A DNA stretch of 64,000 bases, taken from WVYX01 sp039592335. GTDB taxonomy: Bacteria; Gemmatimonadota; Gemmatimonadetes; Gemmatimonadales; GWC2-71-9. How positions within the stretch are numbered: the stretch's first letter is position 1; every line of letters begins with the position of its first letter. This document shows positions 44,669-52,207 of this stretch, piece after piece. The DNA lies in contig JBDHBX010000001.1 in NCBI GenBank assembly GCA_039592335.1, forward strand, positions 124,001 through 188,000. The letters run 5' to 3'. The notes under the pieces are model-generated. The model had not been told where the DNA came from and searched no databases. It worked only from the letters and a program-made list of their open reading frames with translations. The translations under genes and the position numbers were made by a program.

Positions 44669-46369
44669 TCAATCGGAAGTGAGCGTATCCGGGGCCGGGG
44701 CGGGCACGAGCCTGCGCTCGGCCTCGCTGATCCGCGATACAGGCGGCTGGTGCACGTCCCACCACTCCTGCGCACGCAGCGGCGTCCAGCGCGCCCCCGT
44801 CTCGCACGCCGCCAGCCGCTGCGCAAGCTCGTCTGCCGTCTGCGGTCGGCGATCGGGATCCTTCTCCAGGCACGAGAGAATCACGTCGTCCAGCTCTCTT
44901 GACACGTCCAGCTCGGTACGCTCGGACGGAGGTGTGGGAATCGTTCGGATGTGATGAGCCACCATCTCGAGGCCGCCGCGGGCGTCGAACACCAGCTGGC
45001 CCGTCACCAACCAGTAGGCGACGCACCCCAGGGCATAGATGTCGGCACGCCCATCCACATGCCCGTCGCCGGCGGCCTGTTCGGGCGCCGTGTACGCCGG
45101 CGTACCGCCGGGGCCGTGCTCGGCGGTCACGTCCAGCACTCCTGATACGTCCTCCTGCGACAACTTGACGAGGCCGAAGTCGAGCACCTTCACAAAATCC
45201 GTGCTCCGACCGTAGCGACACACGTAGATGTTGGCGGGCTTGATGTCGCGGTGGATCAGCGAGCTGGCGTGTGCTTCCGCCAGCGAATCGCAGGCCTGGC
45301 AGAGCAGGTAGATCGCCCGTTCCGGCGGCAGGGGTCCGAACCGCGTGATGAGCGTTTCGAGATCGAACCCGTCCAGCAACTCCATCACATAGTAGAATGT
45401 CCCGTCGTCCGTCACGCCGAAGTCGTACAGCTCGATCGTGTGGGGGGAGCGCATCTGCGCGGTCGTTTGGGCTTCTCGCTCGAAGCGTCCCAGCACCTGG
45501 CGTCGCTGCTCGTCGTCCACCGTGCCGAGTACGCCCAGCACGTCCGGCCGCACCAGCTTGATCGCCGCCGGCCGCGCCAGCATGCGGTGCTTGGCGCGCC
45601 ACACCTCCCCCATGCCGCCCTGGCCTAGTCGCTCGACGAGCCGGTAGCTCCCCATCTCGCGAGCCTTCCGTACGGCGGTTCCCAACTTGAAGACCACCCG
45701 GGCGCCGATCCACGCCGTCAGGACGATGAGCGCGTAGGGCACGACGACGACGGTGATCCAACCCCCCGGGTCCAGCCGGATGGTGGAGCCGCCGTAGCGC
45801 GCGCTGAGCACGAGCGCCACCGGCACGGACGTGGCAGCTAGGGTAGCGGCCAACAACGCCTTCTTGGGCTGGTTCGGGATGACGATCGTGTAGAACATGA
45901 TCCACGGAGCGACGAAGGACAGGCCAATGATCGTCAGGTGCTCCGGTTCGTATGCCAGCCCCCGGTACACTCCCCAGTACGTGGAGATCGCGATGCTGTA
46001 GGCCGCCACGATCTCGAACGCCACCCCGATGTTCATGATTGTCTGGAGGGGGACGCGCCGGCTGCCAGCCAACACGGCAACGGCAAAGGCGATGGTCACC
46101 GAGATCGCCCCCGGTCCCCACCCGTAGAAGTGCAGGTACTGCTCGCGTTGCACGGCGTCGAGGAGTGCAACAGAGAGCTCCGCTACCACGACGCCGCCAG
46201 CGTAGATCAGTGCAACGAAGCGGAGCCGCTTCGCGGCGTCGCGCAGCAGGTCGTCCGGCAGGCTCGGTGCGGGCCCGGTGGCGCGTGGGCCCGGCGCGAG
46301 CGGCCGCTCGACCCGCGTTACCAGGGGGCCCTGCGTGTCGCTTTCGTCAGTTCCCGGTGGTATTCCCAT
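44669..46369 (-). CDS. membrane Ser/Thr protein kinase with N-terminal multi-spanning domain
   Basis: A 566-residue protein. Unlike the common layout, the membrane part is N-terminal: about six hydrophobic helices between residues 45 and 240, then the kinase domain (about 254-520) with LGQGGMGEVWRAKH, an AIKL lysine, HRDIKPANIYV, DFG and APE. All catalytic residues are intact. A helical membrane domain in front could sense a ligand or voltage/lipid state (inference). ATG at 46369; followed by the 50-residue membrane protein gene. Confidence 0.9.
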   Translation of the reverse strand: MGIPPGTDESDTQGPLVTRVERPLAPGPRATGPAPSLPDDLLRDAAKRLRFVALIYAGGVVVAELSVALLDAVQREQYLHFYGWGPGAISVTIAFAVAVLAGSRRVPLQTIMNIGVAFEIVAAYSIAISTYWGVYRGLAYEPEHLTIIGLSFVAPWIMFYTIVIPNQPKKALLAATLAATSVPVALVLSARYGGSTIRLDPGGWITVVVVPYALIVLTAWIGARVVFKLGTAVRKAREMGSYRLVERLGQGGMGEVWRAKHRMLARPAAIKLVRPDVLGVLGTVDDEQRRQVLGRFEREAQTTAQMRSPHTIELYDFGVTDDGTFYYVMELLDGFDLETLITRFGPLPPERAIYLLCQACDSLAEAHASSLIHRDIKPANIYVCRYGRSTDFVKVLDFGLVKLSQEDVSGVLDVTAEHGPGGTPAYTAPEQAAGDGHVDGRADIYALGCVAYWLVTGQLVFDARGGLEMVAHHIRTIPTPPSERTELDVSRELDDVILSCLEKDPDRRPQTADELAQRLAACETGARWTPLRAQEWWDVHQPPVSRISEAERRLVPAPAPDTLTSD

Positions 46370-46491
46370 CGTTGGCCTCAGGCCGGTTGGCCAGCTGCAC
46401 CATTGTGATACGACCCGAGCCCGCCGGGTCGTGACGCGAAAGACATAATGCAGCGTGCGGCAGGAGCGCGCGAGGGTGGGGGGAAGACACG

Positions 46492-46524
46492 AAGCCCCAC
46501 GGTCGCCGCAGCCACCGTGGGGCC
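46492..46524 (-). terminator. terminator after the BBE oxidoreductase gene
   Basis: GCCCCACGGT (46494-46503) pairs with ACCGTGGGGC (46514-46523) around a 10-base loop; the minus strand continues TTCGTGTCTTCC. It lies 22 bases after the stop at 46546. Confidence 0.75.
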
Positions 46525-46545
46525 TCTGCACTCCGCAGCCTGCGC

Positions 46546-47976
46546 TTACTTGCGCCCGTTCGGCCGGATGTTCTGGTTCAGACGGAACAGGTTGTTCGGG
46601 TCGTACTTGTTCTTGAGTTTCACGAGCCGCCCGTAGCCGTCGCCGTAGGCTTCCTGCACCCGCTGACCCTCTTCCTCGGTCATGAAGTTGACGTACGCCG
46701 CCCCGATGGCGTACGGCTTGGTCGCATCGAACAGCTCCCGGCACCAGGCAATGCACTTCTCGTCGTCCGCGGGATCCTCCCAGCGGCCGTGCACGTTCAT
46801 GATGAACTCGGCATCGCGGCCGCGATACGCCGTCGCATCGGCAGGCACCCGGCTGGTCGCGCCCCCCATGTGCGCCATGAACACCTCGCACGCGGGGCCT
46901 GGCAGCTTGCCGATGTACTCGAGGAGGGTATCGAGCGCGTCGTCCCCCAGCGCCGCGAAGTCATGCGTCTTCCAGTAGTTCCGCACACCCGGCGTGAGCA
47001 GCGGGTCGAAGCCCGCCTGAAAGTCGACGAACTGTTGTGGGCCGATGACATCGGCGTGCGGATTGCCGTGGGCCCGCAGCGGCGCCAGCGCCTTCTCACC
47101 CTCGGCCATGTCACCGTGGTACAGCGTCGCCAGGACCACGACCTCCGTGCCGTGCACGTCCTCGGGGAGGAAGGGGAGCGGGGGTGCCTTGCGCAGGACG
47201 ACCCACACGGTGAGCTCGTCCGGCGCCTGGGCCACGAAGTCCCGGTAGGCCCGGAGCACGTTCCCGGCGTCGGCGAACGGATGCACGATCAGGCCGGCCA
47301 GCACTTCGGGTCCGACCGGGTGAGCCTGGAACTGGAACGACGTCACGACCCCGAAGTTCCCGCCGCCACCGCGGATGCCCCAGAACAGATCGGCATTCTC
47401 GTCGGCGCTGGCCTTGACCGTCTCGCCGGCCGCAGTCACGACGTCCGCCGACAGGAGACTGTCGATCGTCAGGCCGTGCTTCCGACTGATCCAGCCGAAG
47501 CCACCCCCCAGCGTCAGTCCGGCGATCCCCGTGGTGGAGTTGATGCCGACGGGCACGGCGAGCCCATGGGCCTGGGTAGCGGCATCCAGCTCGCCCAGTG
47601 TGACGCCCGGCTCGACCGACACCGTACGCGCTTTCGGGTCGACCTGGACCGAATTCATGCCCTCGAGCGAGATCATCAGGCCGCCATCGCACACGGCGTT
47701 ACCGGCGATGTTGTGGCCCACTCCATGGACCGCGGTCAGCAACCCGTTCTCGCGGGCGAAGTTCACCGCCGCCACGACGTCCGCGGCCCCGCCGCAGCTG
47801 ACGATGAGCCCTGGCCGCCGGTCGATCATCGCGTTCCAGATGGTCCTCGCCTCGTCGTATCCGGGAGATTCGGCAGTCAGGAGCTTGCCCTGGAGGCCCG
47901 ACGCCAACGCGTCGATGGCGTCCTGCCCGACTGTGGTACTGCCACCGTCCAGGGTCTTCATGTTCAGATCGCCCAT
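46546..47976 (-). CDS. FAD-binding PCMH/BBE family oxidoreductase (mono-covalent flavin)
   Basis: A 476-residue protein of the berberine-bridge-enzyme group: FAD_binding_4 domain (about 30-190), substrate domain and C-terminal BBE helix with the YDPNNLFRLNQNI signature. The histidine for 8-alpha-N1 FAD attachment is His88 in HGVGHNIAG. The second attachment cysteine (usually in a C-P-T-x-G motif) is replaced here (GINSTTGIAG), so the flavin is expected to be bound by one bond only. Oxidises alcohols or sugars with O2; substrate unknown. The ATG at 47976 is chosen because of GGAGG 7 bases upstream. Confidence 0.9.
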   Translation of the reverse strand: MGDLNMKTLDGGSTTVGQDAIDALASGLQGKLLTAESPGYDEARTIWNAMIDRRPGLIVSCGGAADVVAAVNFARENGLLTAVHGVGHNIAGNAVCDGGLMISLEGMNSVQVDPKARTVSVEPGVTLGELDAATQAHGLAVPVGINSTTGIAGLTLGGGFGWISRKHGLTIDSLLSADVVTAAGETVKASADENADLFWGIRGGGGNFGVVTSFQFQAHPVGPEVLAGLIVHPFADAGNVLRAYRDFVAQAPDELTVWVVLRKAPPLPFLPEDVHGTEVVVLATLYHGDMAEGEKALAPLRAHGNPHADVIGPQQFVDFQAGFDPLLTPGVRNYWKTHDFAALGDDALDTLLEYIGKLPGPACEVFMAHMGGATSRVPADATAYRGRDAEFIMNVHGRWEDPADDEKCIAWCRELFDATKPYAIGAAYVNFMTEEEGQRVQEAYGDGYGRLVKLKNKYDPNNLFRLNQNIRPNGRK

Positions 47977-48153
47977 CGGCGCTTCCTCCTTAAGAGTTTC
48001 GTGTTGGCCGCGATCCCCACCACCGAGCATCCTCGCTCCAACTGCCCGCGCGATGCATCACCGTGCCCCGCGACCGGGTAACCTGTAGACGTCCATATGG
48101 GAGCGCAAGTATCAGAATTGTTAGACGGGGTAACCAAATGCCGGAGGCGCCGG

Positions 48154-49719
48154 CTACGGCTCCAGCAGTTCCTTCACTTCCTGCCTTGCGGCGATCTCCG
48201 CGCTAACATGCTCGCCGATCTCGCGGGCGCGCTCGAGGTACAGGGTGAGGTCGTCGATGCTGGCCGCACCGGCTCGGAGCCGAAGCATCCCCAGACGCAC
48301 GTTCTCGAGCGCGGCCACCGTGATCGTGAGGTCGCTCTCTGCTGCACTGCGCAGGCGCAGGGCCTCCGCGCGGTGCTCGAGCTGATGGATCACGCTGGGG
48401 GCATCGGGGAAGCGCGCACGGACGTCCGACGGGAGGGAGTTGAACACGTCCACCGCCGCGCGGCCGAGTACGATCTCGGTGGCATCAGCAGACGGGAGCG
48501 CCTGGCGCTTGGGCGGCCTGATGCCGACGCCGGCCACCTTGAAGAAGGTGCGGCCGAACCGGCCGGCCCACAGGCGGTTCCAGAGGCCGAAGATGCGTCG
48601 CCAGAACTTCCCTTCCCGGGTCGCCTCCATCTCCTCCTGCTGCACGCGTGCCTCCGCGAGGAGCGCCTCGCCGATGTCGTCAAACGTGTACCCCGTACGC
48701 AGCAGCCGCCTGGCGACGGCCACGAGCTGACCGACCGTGATGAACATGATAACGCCCACTGCTCCCTGGTCGGCAGGGCCCCCTGCGACGATCAGGGCGG
48801 TGATCATCACGGCCGTGCTCACCTCGGCGTTGCGCAGGAAGCTGCGCATGAGCGGGGGGGCACGGAGTTCCCGGCCTCGCACTTCGCCGATCGCCTGGGC
48901 GAATTCCCGCCCCGTCGCGAACCGCGACGCCGGGTCCTTCTCGAGACAGCGATCGACCACTGCCGCGAGATTGGCCGGCACTTCCTTGCGCACCGACGCG
49001 AGGCGGGGAGCGGGCTCGGTTACGTGCTTGGCCAGTAGCGCTGGCAAATTGGCGGCCTCGAACGGTGGCCGCCCGGTCAAGGCGAAGAACGCCATAGCCC
49101 CGAGGGAGTAGAGATCACTGCGAGCGTCGACCTCCTCGCCCGCAGCCTGCTCCGGGCTCATGTACCGGGCTGTGCCCACGACCTGCCCCCTGGGCGTGGA
49201 ACCCTCGGCGTCAGCCACGTGCGCAATACCGAAGTCGGCGACCAGCGCTCGCTCGGTGGCCCGCTCGATCATGATGTTCTCGGGCTTTACGTCGCGATGC
49301 ACCACGCCGTGCTCGTGGGCGTACGACAGCGCCCAGGCCACCTCCTGGAGCAACTTCATGGCCGACCGTGGCGAGAGTGGCCCGGCACGCTCGACACGCT
49401 CGCGCAGCGTCTCACCATCCACGAAGCCCATCACGAAGAACACGAACTCGCCATGCTCCTCCACCGCGTGGATCGGGACGATGTTAGGATGCGACAACCC
49501 TGCGGCCGTCCGGGCCTCCTGCAGAAACCTCTCGCGCAGCGCGGGCTGCCCTGCCAGCAGGGACGGTAGCAGCTTGATCGCCACCAGCCGGTCCAGGGCC
49601 ACGTCCCGCGCCAGCAGCACGACGCCCATCCCACCCCGCCCCAGCTCGCGCTCGAGCGAGTAACGCCCGGCTAGTCCCTCTTGCAGTGCCAGGAACTCGG
49701 GGCTGACGGTGCCGGTCAC
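48154..49719 (-). CDS. Ser/Thr protein kinase with membrane and helical C-terminal part
   Basis: A 521-residue kinase: catalytic domain about 20-285 (ELGRGGMGVVLLARD, AIKLL, HRDVKPENIMI, DFGIAH, SPEQAAGE), two hydrophobic segments near 300-340, then a mostly helical tail (about 345-521). All catalytic residues are present. The last gene of a three-gene unit with a serine hydrolase and an alpha/beta hydrolase: its GTG/ATG start at 49719 overlaps the hydrolase stop by 4 bases. Confidence 0.9.
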   Translation of the reverse strand: MTGTVSPEFLALQEGLAGRYSLERELGRGGMGVVLLARDVALDRLVAIKLLPSLLAGQPALRERFLQEARTAAGLSHPNIVPIHAVEEHGEFVFFVMGFVDGETLRERVERAGPLSPRSAMKLLQEVAWALSYAHEHGVVHRDVKPENIMIERATERALVADFGIAHVADAEGSTPRGQVVGTARYMSPEQAAGEEVDARSDLYSLGAMAFFALTGRPPFEAANLPALLAKHVTEPAPRLASVRKEVPANLAAVVDRCLEKDPASRFATGREFAQAIGEVRGRELRAPPLMRSFLRNAEVSTAVMITALIVAGGPADQGAVGVIMFITVGQLVAVARRLLRTGYTFDDIGEALLAEARVQQEEMEATREGKFWRRIFGLWNRLWAGRFGRTFFKVAGVGIRPPKRQALPSADATEIVLGRAAVDVFNSLPSDVRARFPDAPSVIHQLEHRAEALRLRSAAESDLTITVAALENVRLGMLRLRAGAASIDDLTLYLERAREIGEHVSAEIAARQEVKELLEP

Positions 49720-50717
49720 GGCGCGAGGAACTCCAGCACCTGTCGATTCACCACGTCAGCCTGCACGACCGTCAGGTCGTGGCCCGCTGCGGCAACGACC
49801 CCGGCCTGGACCTGCGGCGCCACTCGGGAAAGGCGCTCGATCGCCCGTTCCGCGGAGTAGATCTTCTCATTCTCCCCAACGAGGAAGAGCATCGGCACTG
49901 TGATGCTGCGCCATTGATCGTCGGTCAGCACCGAGGGAGGTACCATGCGTCTGGGCTTGTAGCTCGCCACTCCTAGGAAGCCAAGGTCCACCCAGTCGGC
50001 CAGCAGTTCCCGCTGGGAGTCGGACCCTCGCGCGAGGTCCTCCATCAGCCAGGCTGTGAACCGCTTGGTGAAGGAGCGATGGGGCAAGGAGGCGAGCACT
50101 GCGTGCCAGATCCAACCGCCCGACAAGGGGAGCACAGTCCCGGCCGGCGCCAAGAGCACGACCTTGCCGACTCGCTCCAGATGCGCGAGCGCGTACTGGC
50201 TCGCCATCCACCCGCCATACGATAGGCCCACGAGACGAATCTCGTCACCTAACTCGAGCGCATCGAACAGCTCATCGAGCCAGCGTACATAGTCGTCGAC
50301 GTTCTCGATCGGCCGTGCGTAGATGCTGCGCCCGAAGTCGTCGATGATGTCCACGGCGTAGGTGCGGTACTGCTCCGACAGCGCCGCGACGTTGGGACCC
50401 CAGTGGAGGGAGCTGCCACCCGCGCCGTGTAGCAAGACCAGCGGTGGCGCGCCGTCCGGTCCCGTGACTCGCACGAAGGTCTGGCCGTGGGACGTGCCGA
50501 CCATCCGTGACTCGGACTCGACCGGCCAATCCCGCTCCAACACTTCGTACAGCTCGAGGTACTGCGACTTGGCTTCGGGCGACCGGAACGGATGGTACTC
50601 GGAGACATCAGTAGCAGACGGGGCCGCCAGCGACCAGACGGCCATCCCGACGGCGACGGACACCGGCACCGTCAGCACGAGTCCACCCATGATCAGCACG
50701 AGCCTCAGGATCTTCAT
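49716..50717 (-). CDS. membrane-anchored alpha/beta hydrolase
   Basis: A 333-residue protein with an N-terminal membrane anchor (VLIMGGLVLTVPVSVAVGMAVW) and an alpha/beta-hydrolase fold: oxyanion region LLHGAGG near residue 90, nucleophile elbow GLSYGG near 160 (Ser162), and histidine in AAGHDL near 315. Probably an esterase or lipase-like enzyme in the periplasm. Start at 50717 overlaps the preceding serine hydrolase stop by 4 bases; its own stop overlaps the kinase start, so translation of the three is linked. Confidence 0.85.
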   Translation of the reverse strand: MKILRLVLIMGGLVLTVPVSVAVGMAVWSLAAPSATDVSEYHPFRSPEAKSQYLELYEVLERDWPVESESRMVGTSHGQTFVRVTGPDGAPPLVLLHGAGGSSLHWGPNVAALSEQYRTYAVDIIDDFGRSIYARPIENVDDYVRWLDELFDALELGDEIRLVGLSYGGWMASQYALAHLERVGKVVLLAPAGTVLPLSGGWIWHAVLASLPHRSFTKRFTAWLMEDLARGSDSQRELLADWVDLGFLGVASYKPRRMVPPSVLTDDQWRSITVPMLFLVGENEKIYSAERAIERLSRVAPQVQAGVVAAAGHDLTVVQADVVNRQVLEFLAP

Positions 50718-52165
50718 CGCTTCTCGCCGCCCACCTCGATCCCCAGCGCCGCGACGAGCTCTCCGATCACCCGGTTGAAGTACTGCCCCGACCCACCCGG
50801 GCTCGGGCCCAGCCGCACCACCACCAAGTCGAGCGACGGGATGATCACCGTCCTCTGTCCCATGAACCCCGCGGGCCAGTACGCGTCGCGCGGCACGTCG
50901 GGCATCGCCCCGCCCGCATTCACCCAGAACAGACCACCGTAACCCTGGCGTGGATCCGTGGGAGTCGGCGTGCTGACGAACTCCGCCCAGCCCTGCGGCA
51001 GGATGCGCTCGCCATTCCATACACCGTCCCACAGGTGCAGCAGTCCGAAGCGCGCCCAGTCGTAGGCGCTCGCGAAGTCGTAGCCCGTCATGATGAAGTT
51101 GCCGTACGTGTCCGTCTCCAGCACCACGTCGCGCATGCCGATCCGGTCGAACAGCGCCAGCTGCGGGAAGGTGTGGTAGCTCTCGCCGCGCGCCTCGACG
51201 GTCTGACGCACGATCCTCCCCAGCGTGAGCGGATCGCTGTTGCGATAGCGAAACTCCGCGTTGGGCGGTAGGTCCATCGGCTGGTTGATGGCATGCTCGA
51301 ACACATTGACCGCGTCAAAGTAGATGAGGAAGTGCTCGTTCTCGGCGGTGAAGGACCGCGGATCGCCCACGCCATAGTTCCTGAAGTCGAGCCCGCTGCT
51401 CATGTGCAGCAGATCCCGAATACGAATCTCACGGCGAGGATCCTCGCGGTCCTCGTGCCACTCCGGCACCGGGGCCGGCTGGTCGAGCGTGAGTTCACCT
51501 TGCTGCACCAGCACCCCGATCAGCGCCGCCGTGATGCTCTTGCCCTGCGACCAACTGATCTGCGGAGTGTGCGCAGTGAATCCCTGCGCGTAGCGCTCCG
51601 CGATGATCTTCCCTTTGTGGATCACAACGAGCGCCCGTGTGTTCTGAGCGGCCCGGTCCATCGCCCAGTCGAGCGTGGCCGTGACTGCCGCGGTGTCCGC
51701 TCCCGGCGGAAGCGGCCCGTGCCTGTCGAGATCGCCGGTGGGCCAGGGCTGCGTCGCGGGGTCGGGCAGCTTCGAGGTGATGTCGACCGGCGTGAAGTGG
51801 ATGTCCTCGGATCCACGAGCATGGATCACGCACCCCTGGTCGCCGTAGTAGGTCGCCGTGCGTACGGGCGTACCGGGCGCCCTCACCGCTACGCGACGGG
51901 TCTTCTGGTCGATATCGACGTCAAACGACTCCTCCCAGTGGAACCACGGGAACGGCGCGATGTCCCCCGCGATCACGGTCTCGGCGTCGCGTTGATGGGC
52001 ACGCCCCACGACCCAGAGGCCGGCGCACAGATGGTGCGCGCCCCACGCCGCGGCGTGCTCGCGCGCTTCGGGGGCGGGGGTATCCTGCGCCGCTGCCCGC
52101 TGCGACAGCAGAACGGCAAGAAGTAGCGCGCCGCGCGTTGCGACTCGCGCATGTCTCGAGAACAT
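50714..52165 (-). CDS. secreted serine hydrolase (class C beta-lactamase fold)
   Basis: A 483-residue protein with signal peptide (RGALLLAVLLSQRAAAQ), an N-terminal region (about 30-160) and a beta-lactamase/PBP4-like domain with SxxK as SQGK near residue 205 and YxN as YRNSD near 298. Likely an esterase/peptidase. The start at 52165 follows GAGGAGG by six bases, which favours it over an in-frame ATG nine codons upstream. First gene of the serine hydrolase-alpha/beta hydrolase-kinase operon. Confidence 0.88.
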   Translation of the reverse strand: MFSRHARVATRGALLLAVLLSQRAAAQDTPAPEAREHAAAWGAHHLCAGLWVVGRAHQRDAETVIAGDIAPFPWFHWEESFDVDIDQKTRRVAVRAPGTPVRTATYYGDQGCVIHARGSEDIHFTPVDITSKLPDPATQPWPTGDLDRHGPLPPGADTAAVTATLDWAMDRAAQNTRALVVIHKGKIIAERYAQGFTAHTPQISWSQGKSITAALIGVLVQQGELTLDQPAPVPEWHEDREDPRREIRIRDLLHMSSGLDFRNYGVGDPRSFTAENEHFLIYFDAVNVFEHAINQPMDLPPNAEFRYRNSDPLTLGRIVRQTVEARGESYHTFPQLALFDRIGMRDVVLETDTYGNFIMTGYDFASAYDWARFGLLHLWDGVWNGERILPQGWAEFVSTPTPTDPRQGYGGLFWVNAGGAMPDVPRDAYWPAGFMGQRTVIIPSLDLVVVRLGPSPGGSGQYFNRVIGELVAALGIEVGGEKR

Positions 52166-52207
52166 CACCTGCCTCCTCTGCACCGAGGGCATCGCCTCCC
52201 AGGAGCT

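Noticed and set aside
44655..46121. Long minus-strand frame ahead of the 50-residue peptide
   Set aside because: It overlaps the kinase gene out of frame; the real signal is the GAGGAGG-ATG at 44654.
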